From JAJRZX01 sp964407495 (GTDB lineage Bacteria; Desulfobacterota; GWC2-55-46; JADFVP01), in NCBI GenBank assembly GCA_964407495.1, contig CAYOVP010000057.1:1-11819 (forward strand): DNA of 11,819 nt, read 5' to 3'. Made by a program: the position numbers and the translations under genes. Below are positions 1-8,841 of the stretch, one piece after another. Below the pieces are notes generated by a model, which saw only the letters and a program-made list of their open reading frames with translations, did no database searches and was not told the origin of the DNA. Positions within the stretch are counted from its first letter, which is position 1. Every line of letters starts with the position of its first letter.

Positions 1-3000
1 TCATATACTTGCTGAAGCCCGAGCCAGCGGGTATGAGGCGGCCCATGATGACGTTTTCCTTGAGGCCGCGGAGATAATCTACCTTGCCCTCGACTATGGC
101 GCCCGTAAGGACCTTGGTCGTCTCCTGGAAGGACGCAGCCGAGATGAAGCTCTCAGTAGAGAGAGCGGCCTTGGTGATGCCCTGCATGAGGGGCTCGGCC
201 ACGGCCGGGGTCTTGCCCTCGGCGAGGACGCGGTCGTTCTCTTCCTCGAAGACGTAGCGCTCCACCTCGTCGCCCACGAGGAGACGGGTGTCGCCGTGGT
301 CCTTTATCTTCACCTTGCGGAGCATCTGCCTGACGATGACCTCGATATGCTTGTCGTTTATCTTGACGCCCTGGAGGCGGTAGACCTCCTGCACCTCGTC
401 GACGAGGTACTTGGCCAGCTCCTTGACGCCGAGGACCTTGAGGATGTCGTGGGGGTTGATGGACCCGTCCATGAGGGGCTCGCCGGCAGTGACGAAGTCG
501 CCTTCGCGCACATTGATATGCTTGCCCTTGGGGATGAAGTACTCCTTCACGTCGCCTGTCTCCGAGGTGATGATGACCTTGCGCTTGCCCTTTGTATCCT
601 TGCCAAAGGAGACCACACCGTCCACCTCGCTTATGACGGAGCATTCTTTTGGTTTACGGGCCTCGAAGAGTTCGGCCACACGGGGCAGACCCCCTGTGAT
701 GTCCTTTGTCTTCGTGGTCTCGCGCGGGATCTTGGCAATGAGGTCGCCTGCCTTGAGAGTATCGCCCACGTTAACCATTATGATGGCACCGACTGGGAGG
801 AGATATCTCGCCTCTGCGCCCGTGGTACTGAGTTTTGCTGTCTTTCCTGTCTCGTCTTTTATGGAGACACGCGGGCGCATATCGCCTTCTTTATAAGGAA
901 CGATGACCTTGCTGGACAGGCCTGTGACCTCATCGACCTGCTCACGCATGGTCTTGCCCTCCTCCACATCACCAAACTTCACCGTGCCTGCGCACTCGGT
1001 GATAATGGGTATGGTATAGGGGCTCCACTCGGCAAGGACCGTGCCGCTCTTTATCTCGTCTCCGTCCTTTACGAGGAGCTTTGCCCCGTAGATGACGTGG
1101 TCTTTTTCTCGCTCGCGGCCCTGCTCGTCGAGTATGGCTATCTCACCGTTCCGGCTCATGACTATGTGTTCGCCGGAAGAATTGACGGCAACATTGGTGT
1201 TGTATAGTTTAACGGTTCCGTTATGACGGGCCTCGAGGGTGGTCTGCTCGGCCCTCCTGCTTGCCGTACCGCCTATGTGGAAGGTCCTCATGGTGAGCTG
1301 GGTGCCTGGCTCGCCGATGGACTGTGCGGCAATGACGCCAACGGCCTCGCCGAGTTCCACGAGGCGGCCCCGTGCGAGGTCGCGGCCATAGCACATGGAG
1401 CAGATGCCCCGCGTGGAGCGGCAGGTAAGGACGCTCCTTATCTTGACCTTCTCGATCCCCGCCTCCTCTATCATCTCCACCTTGGCCTCGTCTATCTTCT
1501 CGTTGGCACGGACAATGACGTTACCGGTAAAGGGGTCCACCACGTCCTCGAGTGCCACGCGGCCAAGGACACGCTCGCCCGTCTTCTCGATGACCTCGCC
1601 GCCCTCCACGAGTGAACTGATGTATATGCCGTCGAGGGTGCCGCAGTCCTCCTCCATGATGATGGCGTCCTGGGCGACGTCGACGAGGCGGCGCGTGAGA
1701 TAGCCCGAGTTGGCCGTCTTGAGGGCAGTATCGGCAAGGCCCTTTCTGGCGCCGTGCGTGGAGATGAAGTACTGGAGCACGTTCAGCCCTTCACGGAAGT
1801 TGGCCGTAATGGGCGTCTCGATGATCTCGCCCGATGGCTTGGCCATGAGTCCCCTCATGCCGGCGAGTTGGCGTATCTGCTGGGCCGAGCCCCTGGCGCC
1901 GGAGTCTGCCATTATGTAGATGGGGTTGAAACTCGGGTGCTTCTGCCCCTCTGCGCCCGGCTCCTCGGACTCGTCGGTCCCGAGATTCTTGAGCATCTCG
2001 TCTGCAATGTCTTCTGTGGCCTGGGCCCAGATGTCTATGACCTTGTTGTAGCGCTCACCATCGGTGATGAGGCCCTCGTTGTACTGGTTCTGTATCTCCT
2101 GGACCTCGGCAGTGGCCTTCTCGAGGAGTACTTCCTTCCTTGCCGGGATCTTCATGTCATCTATGCAGATGGAGATTCCGGCCTTGGTGGCATAGCGATA
2201 GCCCAGGTCCTTGAGCCTGTCGGCAAGGAGGACTGTGTCTTTGTAGCCGCTCCGCCTGTAGCAGGTGTCTATGAGTTCGGCGAGGCTTTTCTTGTCCATG
2301 ACCTTGTTGATATCATCAAAGGAGATGACACGGGGGACTATCTCGCTGAGGAGCACCCGTCCTGTGGTGGTCTCGATCATCCTGCCATCGTGCTTCACCT
2401 TGATGCTGGCCTGCAGGTGAAGGTATCCTGCGTCATAGGCGGCGCGCACCTCGTCGAAGGAAGAGTAGGCCTTTTGTTCTCCCATGACCCCAGGCCTCTC
2501 CCTCGTAAGATAATAGAGGCCCAGGACTATGTCCTGGGTGGGCACTATTATGGGCTTTCCATTTGCCGGGGAGAGTATGTTGTTGGTGCTCATCATTAGG
2601 ACGCGCGCCTCTGTCTGCGCCTCTATGGAGAGGGGCACATGAACTGCCATCTGGTCTCCGTCGAAGTCGGCGTTGAAGGCAGTGCAGACGAGGGGGTGGA
2701 GTTGGATGGCCTTGCCTTCTATGAGTATGGGCTCGAAGGCCTGTATCCCGAGCCTGTGGAGCGTTGGCGCTCGGTTCAGGAGCACTGGGTGTTCCTTGAT
2801 GATCTCGTCGAGTACGTCCCAGACCTCGGGGCGTTCTTTTTCGAGCATCTTCTTGGCGCTCTTTATGGTGGTGGCGTAGCCCTTTTCCTCGAGTTTGTGG
2901 TAGATGAAGGGCTTGAAGAGTTCGAGGGCCATCTTCTTGGGAAGGCCGCACTGGTGGAGGCGGAGGTCCGGGCCCACGACCACGACGGAACGGCCCGAGT

Positions 3001-4048
3001 AGTCCACGCGCTTACCGAGGAGGTTCTGGCGGAACCTTCCGCCCTTGCCCTTTATCATGTCGCTCAACGACTTAAGGGGCCTCTTGTTCTGGCCAGTAAT
3101 GGTACGGCCGCGCCTGCCGTTGTCAAAGAGGGCGTCCACGGCCTCCTGGAGCATGCGCTTCTCGTTCCTGATTATGATATCAGGGGCCTTGAGTTCCATG
3201 AGCCTCTTGAGGCGGTTGTTCCTGTTTATGACGCGCCTGTAGAGGTCATTGAGGTCGCTCGTGGCAAACCTGCCGCCGTCGAGGGGCACAAGGGGCCTGA
3301 GATCAGGCGGAAGAACGGGTATGACCTCCAGTATCATCCACTCGGGCCGGTTCGTTGAGTGAAGGAAGGCCTCTACCACCTTGAGCCTCTTGGCAATCCT
3401 CTTCTTCTTGGTCTCAGAAGAGGTCTTGGCCATATCGAGGCGGAGTTCCATGGAGAGTTTCTCGAGGTCCAGGTCCTTCAGGAGTTCGCGTATGGCCGAG
3501 GCTCCCATGCCTGCCACGAATGCATCGGGCCCCCAGGTCTCTATGGCCTTGGAGTAGCCCTCTTCTGTGAGGAGTTCGCCCTTGTGCAGGTCTGTGTCCC
3601 TTGGGTCCAGTACAGCGTACTTCTCGTAATAGAGGACGCGCTCCAGGTCCTTGAGGGTCACGTCCAGGAGCGCGCCTATGCGCGATGGGAGGCTCCTCAG
3701 AAACCAGATATGGGCCACGGGAGTGGCAAGGTTGATATGGCCGAGGCGTTCACGCCGGACATTGGAGGGGATGACCTCCACGCCGCATTTCTCGCAGGTG
3801 GTACCCCGGTGCTTCATGCGCTTGTACTTTCCGCAGTTGCACTCGAAGTCCTTCACAGGCCCGAAGATCTTTGCGCAGAAGAGCCCGTCGCGCTCCGGCT
3901 TGAAGGTCCTGTAGTTTATGGTCTCCGGCTTCTTCACCTCTCCATGAGACCACTCCCGGATACGGTCAGGCGAGGCTATGGAGACACTGATGGCGTCAAA
4001 GTCATAGTGCTTACCCGATTTCTTGAAAAGTGCCTTAAGGCTCTCCAA
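1..4048 (-). CDS. rpoC: DNA-directed RNA polymerase subunit beta' (3' end cut by the window)
   Basis: RpoC forms one jaw of RNA polymerase and holds the catalytic Mg2+. The reading frame is open for 1349 codons and runs off the left edge just after PAGSGFSKYM, which matches the PAGTG segment near the E. coli C-terminus, so probably only a short tail is missing. Seen by translation: zinc-binding Cys70, Cys72, Cys85 and Cys88; the catalytic NADFDGDQM at 459-467 with Asp461, 463 and 465; the bridge helix at about 766-794; a second zinc site at Cys802, 876, 883 and 886; and the trigger-loop segment around Met920. Residues after about 930 match the E. coli SI3 insertion, a feature of many diderm lineages. 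The start is TTG at 4048: an in-frame TAA lies at 4061-4063, the Shine-Dalgarno is 5 nt away, and the zinc cysteines then number exactly as in E. coli. It is the last gene of the cluster in the window, 68 nt after rpoB. Confidence 0.98.
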   Translation of the reverse strand, partial: MESLKALFKKSGKHYDFDAISVSIASPDRIREWSHGEVKKPETINYRTFKPERDGLFCAKIFGPVKDFECNCGKYKRMKHRGTTCEKCGVEVIPSNVRRERLGHINLATPVAHIWFLRSLPSRIGALLDVTLKDLERVLYYEKYAVLDPRDTDLHKGELLTEEGYSKAIETWGPDAFVAGMGASAIRELLKDLDLEKLSMELRLDMAKTSSETKKKRIAKRLKVVEAFLHSTNRPEWMILEVIPVLPPDLRPLVPLDGGRFATSDLNDLYRRVINRNNRLKRLMELKAPDIIIRNEKRMLQEAVDALFDNGRRGRTITGQNKRPLKSLSDMIKGKGGRFRQNLLGKRVDYSGRSVVVVGPDLRLHQCGLPKKMALELFKPFIYHKLEEKGYATTIKSAKKMLEKERPEVWDVLDEIIKEHPVLLNRAPTLHRLGIQAFEPILIEGKAIQLHPLVCTAFNADFDGDQMAVHVPLSIEAQTEARVLMMSTNNILSPANGKPIIVPTQDIVLGLYYLTRERPGVMGEQKAYSSFDEVRAAYDAGYLHLQASIKVKHDGRMIETTTGRVLLSEIVPRVISFDDINKVMDKKSLAELIDTCYRRSGYKDTVLLADRLKDLGYRYATKAGISICIDDMKIPARKEVLLEKATAEVQEIQNQYNEGLITDGERYNKVIDIWAQATEDIADEMLKNLGTDESEEPGAEGQKHPSFNPIYIMADSGARGSAQQIRQLAGMRGLMAKPSGEIIETPITANFREGLNVLQYFISTHGARKGLADTALKTANSGYLTRRLVDVAQDAIIMEEDCGTLDGIYISSLVEGGEVIEKTGERVLGRVALEDVVDPFTGNVIVRANEKIDEAKVEMIEEAGIEKVKIRSVLTCRSTRGICSMCYGRDLARGRLVELGEAVGVIAAQSIGEPGTQLTMRTFHIGGTASRRAEQTTLEARHNGTVKLYNTNVAVNSSGEHIVMSRNGEIAILDEQGREREKDHVIYGAKLLVKDGDEIKSGTVLAEWSPYTIPIITECAGTVKFGDVEEGKTMREQVDEVTGLSSKVIVPYKEGDMRPRVSIKDETGKTAKLSTTGAEARYLLPVGAIIMVNVGDTLKAGDLIAKIPRETTKTKDITGGLPRVAELFEARKPKECSVISEVDGVVSFGKDTKGKRKVIITSETGDVKEYFIPKGKHINVREGDFVTAGEPLMDGSINPHDILKVLGVKELAKYLVDEVQEVYRLQGVKINDKHIEVIVRQMLRKVKIKDHGDTRLLVGDEVERYVFEEENDRVLAEGKTPAVAEPLMQGITKAALSTESFISAASFQETTKVLTGAIVEGKVDYLRGLKENVIMGRLIPAGSGFSKYM

Positions 4049-4053
4049 TGCTA

Positions 4054-4060
4054 CCTCCTT
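4054..4060 (-). promoter_or_regulatory. Strong ribosome binding site fixing the rpoC TTG start
   Basis: AAGGAGG stands 5 nt before the TTG at 4048-4046. The in-frame TAA at 4061-4063 excludes any upstream start, and the first in-frame ATG inside the gene is codon 78, after the N-terminal segment and the first three zinc-site motif positions have begun. TTG is therefore the start despite being a weak initiation codon. Confidence 0.85.
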
Positions 4061-4062
4061 TT

Positions 4063-4091
4063 ATGAAAGGCCCGTAAAAGGGTCTTTACAT
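4063..4091 (-). other. Hairpin in the rpoB-rpoC spacer, next to the rpoC ribosome binding site
   Basis: On the transcript the arms are ATG(T)AAAG(A)CCC and GGG(C)CTTTCAT around the loop TTTTAC, giving ten base pairs with one bulge and one mismatch. It ends 2 nt before the AAGGAGG of rpoC and is not followed by a T run, so it does not look like a terminator. It could be an RNA processing site or affect rpoC translation; this is inference from pairing done by eye. Confidence 0.4.
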
Positions 4092-4116
4092 AAGGCTAAG
4101 ATACTACTTTCAGTCC

Positions 4117-7100
4117 TCATTCCTCATGCCCGGTCTTCAGCAGACTCACATCGATGACAAGGCTCTGAAGTTCCTTGAGAAGGACGTTGAAGGATTCTGG
4201 CAGTGTTGGTTCCATGTTGTACCTGCCCGTCACTATGGACTCGTACATCTTGGTCCTGCCGGGCACGTCGTCGGACTTCACGGTGAGGAACTCGCGAAGG
4301 CTGTAGGCCGCTCCATAGGCCTCCATTGCCCAGACCTCCATCTCGCCGAGCCTCTGGCCTCCGAACTGCGCCTTCCCGCCAAGTGGCTGTTGCGTGACGA
4401 GTGAGTAGGGCCCTGTAGACCTTGCGTGGATCTTGTCGTCCACGAGGTGGTGGAGTTTGAGCATATACATGATGCCCACGGTTACATCCTGGTCAAAGGG
4501 TATGCCGGTTCTGCCGTCACGGAGTTTGGTCTTTCCATTACCTGGAAGCCCTGCAAGGGCAAGCGCCTCTTTTACGCCGCTCTCCATGGCGCCGTCGAAG
4601 ACCGGGCTCGCCACCTTCAGGCCAGTGGATACCTTCTTCGCCACCTCCATGACCTCGTCCTCGGATAAACTGTCGAGGAAATCAGAGAAAGACTCCCTCC
4701 CGTATATCTCTTTCAGCCTACTGCGTATGGCCTCGGTGCCGGTATTCTCGCGGAGCATCCTGGCAATGCCGGCGCCGAGTTCGCGAGATGCCCAGCCAAG
4801 GTGCGTCTCCAGTATCTGGCCTATGTTCATTCGAGAGGGCACACCAAGGGGGTTGAGGACCACGTCCACGGGAGTGCCGTCTTCCATGTAGGGCATGTCC
4901 TCCTCGGGAAGGATCCTCGAGATGACGCCCTTGTTGCCGTGGCGGCCCGCCATCTTGTCGCCAACGGAGATCTTCCGTTTCATTACGATATAGACCTTCA
5001 CCATCTTGATGACCCCGGGCGGGAGTTCGTCGCCCATCTTGAGGCGACCGAGCCTGTCCTCGAAGACCACCTTTATGAGGTCTACCTGCTCTGCCAACTG
5101 CTCAAAGGCCTTGTCCACAGACTCCTTGACCTTCTCGTCGGCAGGTATTATCTCGCGCCAGCGCTCTTCCGGGAGTGCATCGAGGGCCTCGCCGGTTATG
5201 ACGGCGCCTTTTGCGATGACCGTCTTGCCCTTGTCATCCTTTACAGTAGATAGAGACTTGGCGCCAAGCAGTAGGCCGCGTATGGTCTTGTAGGTCGACT
5301 CCTTGACGATGAGTATCTCGTCATCGCGGTCTTTTATGAGGCGGCTCGTCTCCATGTCCTCGATGGACTTGCTCCTGTCGTCCTTCTCGACACCCTTTCT
5401 CGAAAAGACCTTTGCGTTGATGACTACCCCCTCTACACCAGGGGGGACACGCAGAGAAGTGTCCTTCACGTCCTCGGCCTTCTCGCCGAATATGGCGCGG
5501 AGGAGTTTTTCCTCGGGCGAGAGTTGTGTCTCGCCCTTTGGTGTAATCTTTCCAACGAGTATATCGCCGGGGCCCACCTCGGCGCCGATGCGCACTATGC
5601 CGCTCTCATCGAGGTCCTTGAGGGCCTCCTCGCCAACATTGGGTATGTCGCGCGTTATCTCTTCCTTTCCGAGTTTTATCTCCCGGGCCACCATCTCGAA
5701 CTCTTCTATATGGACAGAAGTAAAGACGTCTTCCTTGAGGAGGCGTTCGCTGAGGAGTATGGCGTCCTCGAAGTTGTACCCTCCCCAGGGCATGAAGGCC
5801 ACGAGGACGTTTCGCCCGAGCGCCAGTTCGCCCTTGTCTATGGAGGGTCCGTCGGCAAGGACCTGGCCCTTTACGATGCGGTCGCCCTTGAAGACTATGG
5901 GCTTCTGGTTGAAGCAGGTGTTCTGGTTCGAACGCCTGAACTTGGTGAGGCTGTAGAGGTCCACGTTGCCATCGTCGTTACGAACGACGATGCGTGTTGC
6001 GTCCACGTTCACCACAACACCGGGGTTCCTCGCCAGGACCGTGAGCCCCGAGTCCCTGGCAACTATACTTTCTATGCCAGTGCCCACGAAAGGCGCCTCT
6101 GTGGAGAGGAGCGGTACGGCCTGGCGCTGCATGTTGGATCCCATGAGTGCGCGGTTGGCGTCGTCGTTCTCGAGAAAGGGCACAAGGGCCGCGGCAACGC
6201 TTACGAGTTGGCTCGGAGAGACGTCCATGAGGGTCACTTCCTCGGCCCTGGCCATGACGAACTCGCCGGCCCTGCGCGAGGATACAAACTCGTTCCTGAA
6301 CCTTCCCGCATCGTCCACAGGCGCATTGGCCTGTGCTATGACGTGGTCTTCCTCATCGAGGGCCGAGAGATAGAGTATCTCCTTTGTGACCACACCGTCG
6401 CGCACCACGCGGTAGGGCGTCTCTATGAAGCCGAAGTCATTTACACGGGCATAAGTGGAGAGAGAGACGATGAGCCCTATGTTCGGCCCCTCGGGTGTCT
6501 CGATGGGGCAGATCCTGCCATAGTGCGTGGCATGGACGTCGCGGACCTCGAAGCCCGCCCTCTCGCGCGTGAGGCCTCCCGGGCCAAGGGCCGAGAGGCG
6601 TCTCTTGTGCGTTATCTCGGAGAGGGGATTTGTCTGGTCCATGAACTGGGAGAGTTGGCTGGAGCCGAAGAATTCCTTTATGACAGCAGTGACGGGCTTG
6701 GGGTTGATGAGGTCGTGGGGCATGAGGGTCTCGAGTTCTCCGAGGCTCATGCGCTCCTTCACCGCCCTCTCCATGCGAAGGAGTCCTATCCTGTACTGGT
6801 TCTCGAGGAGTTCGCCCACGCTCCTTATGCGGCGGTTGCCGAGGTGGTCTATGTCGTCTACCTGGCCGATGCCGTTCTTCAGGCCCACGAGGTAGCGTAC
6901 CGTGGCGTGGATGTCTTCTTTCCTGAGGGTAGTCACATCGAGGGGCACGTCCTCGAAGCCGAGTTTGCGGTTTATCTTGAGCCTTCCGACGCGCGAGAGG
7001 TTGTAGCGCGAGGGGTTGAAGAAGAGGGACTCGATAAAGGCGTTGGCTGTCTCCACGTTGGGGATATCGCCTGGTTTGAGGCGCTTGTAAATCTCTACCC

Positions 7101-8268
7101 TGGCATTGAGCGTCATGGCTGTTGCAGGGTCCTCGGGGTGGTCTTTCCTGTAGGCCGCCACTATCTTCGTCTCCTCAGAGCCGATCTTGTCGCTAAGCAG
7201 GGTCTGGCGGAAGAAGGGGCCCACGGCCTCTATGAGGAGCACCTTCATGGACGTAATGCCCCTGGCCGTTATCTCCTCGAAGACCTCGCGTGAGATGGCC
7301 TGGTTGCACTCGAGGAGGACCTCGCCTGTTGAGGGGTCAACGACGTCCTGTGCGACTATCTGACCAATGACGTCGTCGAGGGCTACAGGTATTCGTGTAA
7401 GTCCTGCGGCCTTCATCTTACGCACCGCGGACTTCATGATCTTTCTTCCCTTCCTCACTATTACGTCACCGGTAGAGGGGTCGGTGATATCGAGGCTCGC
7501 CACCTGGCCGGTAATATACTCGGGGGTGAAGGTACGAAAGATCTCCTTGCCCTCTATGGTCAGGTCCTCGCTGGGATAAAAATCATTGAGGAGTTCTTCT
7601 ACTGAATAACCGAGCGCCTTGAGGAGTATGGTTACGGGCATCTTCCTGCGCTTGTCTATGCGTACGTAGAGGAGGTCTTTCTGGTCGAACTCGAAGTCCA
7701 GCCATGAGCCGTGGTAGGGGATGACCCGTGCCGTGTAGGTAATCTTTCCTGCAGTGGTCTTGTCCTTTGCGGTCTCGAAGAATACGCCCGGGGAGCGGTG
7801 GAGTTGGCTTACAATGACCCTCTCCGTGCCATTGATGATGAAAGAGCCCGTCTCTGTCATGAGCGGTATCTCGCCGAAGTAGACCTCCTGCTCCTTTATG
7901 TCGCGGACGCTCTGTGCGCCTGTCTCCTCGTCATGGTCCCACATGGTGAGGCCCACGAGTATCTTCACGGGCGCGGCATAGGTCATGCCCTTCTGGAGGC
8001 ACTCCTCTACCGTGTACTTCGGCTCCTGGAGGGTATATCTCACGAACTCGAGAGAGGCGTTTCCGCTGAAGTCCTTGATGGGAAAGGCGCTATGAAAGAC
8101 GGCCTGCAGGCCTATGAGTTCTTTCTCCCCTTCCGGCACGCCTGCCTGGAGAAAACGCCTGAAGGATTCCTTCTGGACCTCGATGAGGTTGGGCATGGGC
8201 ACAACCTTCTCTATTCTCGAGTAGTCCTTCCTGAGGTATTCGCCGTTTCTGATATAATGGGTGGCCAC
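4117..8268 (-). CDS. rpoB: DNA-directed RNA polymerase subunit beta
   Basis: RpoB is the second large subunit of RNA polymerase and contributes to the active site and the RNA exit path. The protein has 1383 residues (E. coli 1342) and is complete. Seen: the N-terminal segment YSRIEKVVPMPNLIEVQKES; an SI1-type insertion with two copies of a DPSTG-led unit (263-295 and 311-343); the rifampicin region GSSQLSQFMDQTNPLSEITH at 535-554, continuing to Leu561; Glu834-Asp835 in YNFEDA near the active site; an SI2-type insertion roughly at 955-1080; and Lys1105 and Lys1113 in GDKMAGRHGNKG, equivalent to E. coli K1065 and K1073. The start is GTG at 8268, 9 nt after AAGGAG, with an in-frame TAG at 8275-8277 that excludes an earlier start. 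Rifampicin-contact residues Gln541, Asp544, His554, Arg557, Ser559 and Leu561 are wild type. rpoC follows after 68 nt. Confidence 0.99.
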   Translation of the reverse strand: MATHYIRNGEYLRKDYSRIEKVVPMPNLIEVQKESFRRFLQAGVPEGEKELIGLQAVFHSAFPIKDFSGNASLEFVRYTLQEPKYTVEECLQKGMTYAAPVKILVGLTMWDHDEETGAQSVRDIKEQEVYFGEIPLMTETGSFIINGTERVIVSQLHRSPGVFFETAKDKTTAGKITYTARVIPYHGSWLDFEFDQKDLLYVRIDKRRKMPVTILLKALGYSVEELLNDFYPSEDLTIEGKEIFRTFTPEYITGQVASLDITDPSTGDVIVRKGRKIMKSAVRKMKAAGLTRIPVALDDVIGQIVAQDVVDPSTGEVLLECNQAISREVFEEITARGITSMKVLLIEAVGPFFRQTLLSDKIGSEETKIVAAYRKDHPEDPATAMTLNARVEIYKRLKPGDIPNVETANAFIESLFFNPSRYNLSRVGRLKINRKLGFEDVPLDVTTLRKEDIHATVRYLVGLKNGIGQVDDIDHLGNRRIRSVGELLENQYRIGLLRMERAVKERMSLGELETLMPHDLINPKPVTAVIKEFFGSSQLSQFMDQTNPLSEITHKRRLSALGPGGLTRERAGFEVRDVHATHYGRICPIETPEGPNIGLIVSLSTYARVNDFGFIETPYRVVRDGVVTKEILYLSALDEEDHVIAQANAPVDDAGRFRNEFVSSRRAGEFVMARAEEVTLMDVSPSQLVSVAAALVPFLENDDANRALMGSNMQRQAVPLLSTEAPFVGTGIESIVARDSGLTVLARNPGVVVNVDATRIVVRNDDGNVDLYSLTKFRRSNQNTCFNQKPIVFKGDRIVKGQVLADGPSIDKGELALGRNVLVAFMPWGGYNFEDAILLSERLLKEDVFTSVHIEEFEMVAREIKLGKEEITRDIPNVGEEALKDLDESGIVRIGAEVGPGDILVGKITPKGETQLSPEEKLLRAIFGEKAEDVKDTSLRVPPGVEGVVINAKVFSRKGVEKDDRSKSIEDMETSRLIKDRDDEILIVKESTYKTIRGLLLGAKSLSTVKDDKGKTVIAKGAVITGEALDALPEERWREIIPADEKVKESVDKAFEQLAEQVDLIKVVFEDRLGRLKMGDELPPGVIKMVKVYIVMKRKISVGDKMAGRHGNKGVISRILPEEDMPYMEDGTPVDVVLNPLGVPSRMNIGQILETHLGWASRELGAGIARMLRENTGTEAIRSRLKEIYGRESFSDFLDSLSEDEVMEVAKKVSTGLKVASPVFDGAMESGVKEALALAGLPGNGKTKLRDGRTGIPFDQDVTVGIMYMLKLHHLVDDKIHARSTGPYSLVTQQPLGGKAQFGGQRLGEMEVWAMEAYGAAYSLREFLTVKSDDVPGRTKMYESIVTGRYNMEPTLPESFNVLLKELQSLVIDVSLLKTGHEE

Positions 8269-8277
8269 TATATGCTA

Positions 8278-8283
8278 CTCCTT
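8278..8283 (-). promoter_or_regulatory. Ribosome binding site fixing the rpoB GTG start
   Basis: AAGGAG lies 9 nt before the GTG at 8268-8266. The in-frame TAG at 8277-8275 lies between the two, so translation of this frame cannot begin further upstream. The segment from the Shine-Dalgarno toward the start, AAGGAGTAGCAT, nearly repeats the one before rpoC. Confidence 0.8.
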
Positions 8284-8290
8284 GTATTAA

Positions 8291-8337
8291 AAGACCCCCT
8301 GGAGAGGGCCTGCCCTGGTGCGCGCCCGCGGGCAGGC
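8291..8337 (-). promoter_or_regulatory. GC-rich hairpin and short T run in the rplL-rpoB spacer, possible attenuator
   Basis: The transcript holds GCCTGCCC (8330-8337) and GGGCAGGC (8308-8315), an 8-bp perfect inverted repeat with a 14-nt loop. Then come a weak CCCT/AGGG stem and TCTTTT. In E. coli the rplL-rpoB spacer contains a partial terminator that lowers rpoBC transcription relative to the ribosomal protein genes. The same role is possible here, but the T run does not directly follow the strong stem, so this is a tentative call. Confidence 0.3.
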
Positions 8338-8378
8338 GGTCCTCACTGCAAGGGTATTGGGTGGTGCACGTCTTTACA

Positions 8379-8397
8379 TGGCCGGCCCGGCCGGCCA
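8379..8397. repeat. 19-bp near-perfect palindrome after rplL
   Basis: TGGCCGGCC and GGCCGGCCA are perfect 9-bp arms around a single central base, 12 nt past the rplL stop codon. As RNA it could form a stem of about seven pairs with a small loop. No T run follows it. It may stabilise the 3' end of the upstream mRNA or be a processing site; its role is unknown. Confidence 0.5.
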
Positions 8398-8409
8398 GCA
8401 GGGTTGGGC

Positions 8410-8799
8410 TTATTTTATCTCCACCTCTGCGCCCGCGGCCTCGAGTTGTTCCTTTATCTTCTCGGCCTCTTCCTTGGTGGCGCCTTCCTTCACTGCCTTG
8501 GGCGCTCCCTCGACGAGGTCCTTGGCCTCCTTCAGGCCCAGGCCCGTTACTGCGCGGACCTCCTTGATGACCTTTATCTTCTGCGAGCCAAAGGATTTGA
8601 GGATTACGTCGAACTCCGTCTTCTCGGCGGCCTCGGCAGGGGCGGCCCCGCCAGCCCCTGCGCCGGCGGCGGCCACGGCCACGGGCGCGGCAGCGCTGAC
8701 GCCAAATTTTTCCTCGAGTTCCTTAACCAGTTCGCTGAGTTCAAGGACGCTCATGTTCTCTATGAATGCGATTACGTCTTCCTTGGTAATACCGGCCAT
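8410..8799 (-). CDS. rplL: Ribosomal protein bL12 (L7/L12)
   Basis: L7/L12 forms the flexible stalk of the large subunit and recruits and stimulates the translational GTPases. The 129-residue protein has the usual three parts: an N-terminal dimerisation segment that binds L10 (about 1-33), an Ala/Gly-rich hinge (about 34-60), and the C-terminal factor-binding domain (61-129), whose hallmark KIKVIKEVRAVTGLGLKEAK is at 74-93. Length is normal for the family. The ATG start follows a GGGAGGA Shine-Dalgarno by 7 nt. It lies 42 nt after rplJ, its assembly partner, and 141 nt before rpoB. Several copies are needed per ribosome, so this gene is expected to be translated more than its neighbours; the strong Shine-Dalgarno and the AU-rich stretch before it are compatible with that. 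Confidence 0.99.
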   Translation of the reverse strand: MAGITKEDVIAFIENMSVLELSELVKELEEKFGVSAAAPVAVAAAGAGAGGAAPAEAAEKTEFDVILKSFGSQKIKVIKEVRAVTGLGLKEAKDLVEGAPKAVKEGATKEEAEKIKEQLEAAGAEVEIK

Positions 8800-8814
8800 T
8801 TCGTTGTCCTCCCG

Positions 8815-8826
8815 TAAAATATTTTA
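8815..8826. other. AT-only 12-bp palindrome before the rplL ribosome binding site
   Basis: TAAAATATTTTA is a perfect palindrome in the 42-nt rplJ-rplL spacer, directly ahead of the GGGAGGA of rplL. A single-stranded AU-rich stretch here could raise translation of rplL. Function is inferred from position only. Confidence 0.3.
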
Positions 8827-8841
8827 AGTTGTCTGTTTTAT

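Noticed and set aside
296..4066. A chain of 235- to 303-codon plus-strand open frames opposite rpoC.
   Set aside because: These share the antisense register of rpoC and are explained by the same avoidance of TTA, CTA and TCA. The rpoC frame beneath them is intact, with all zinc and catalytic motifs.
5524..7293. A 589-codon open frame on the plus strand opposite rpoB.
   Set aside because: It is in exact register with the rpoB codons, so its stops would be the rpoB codons TTA, CTA and TCA, which this gene hardly uses. The translation resembles no protein and its openness follows from codon bias.
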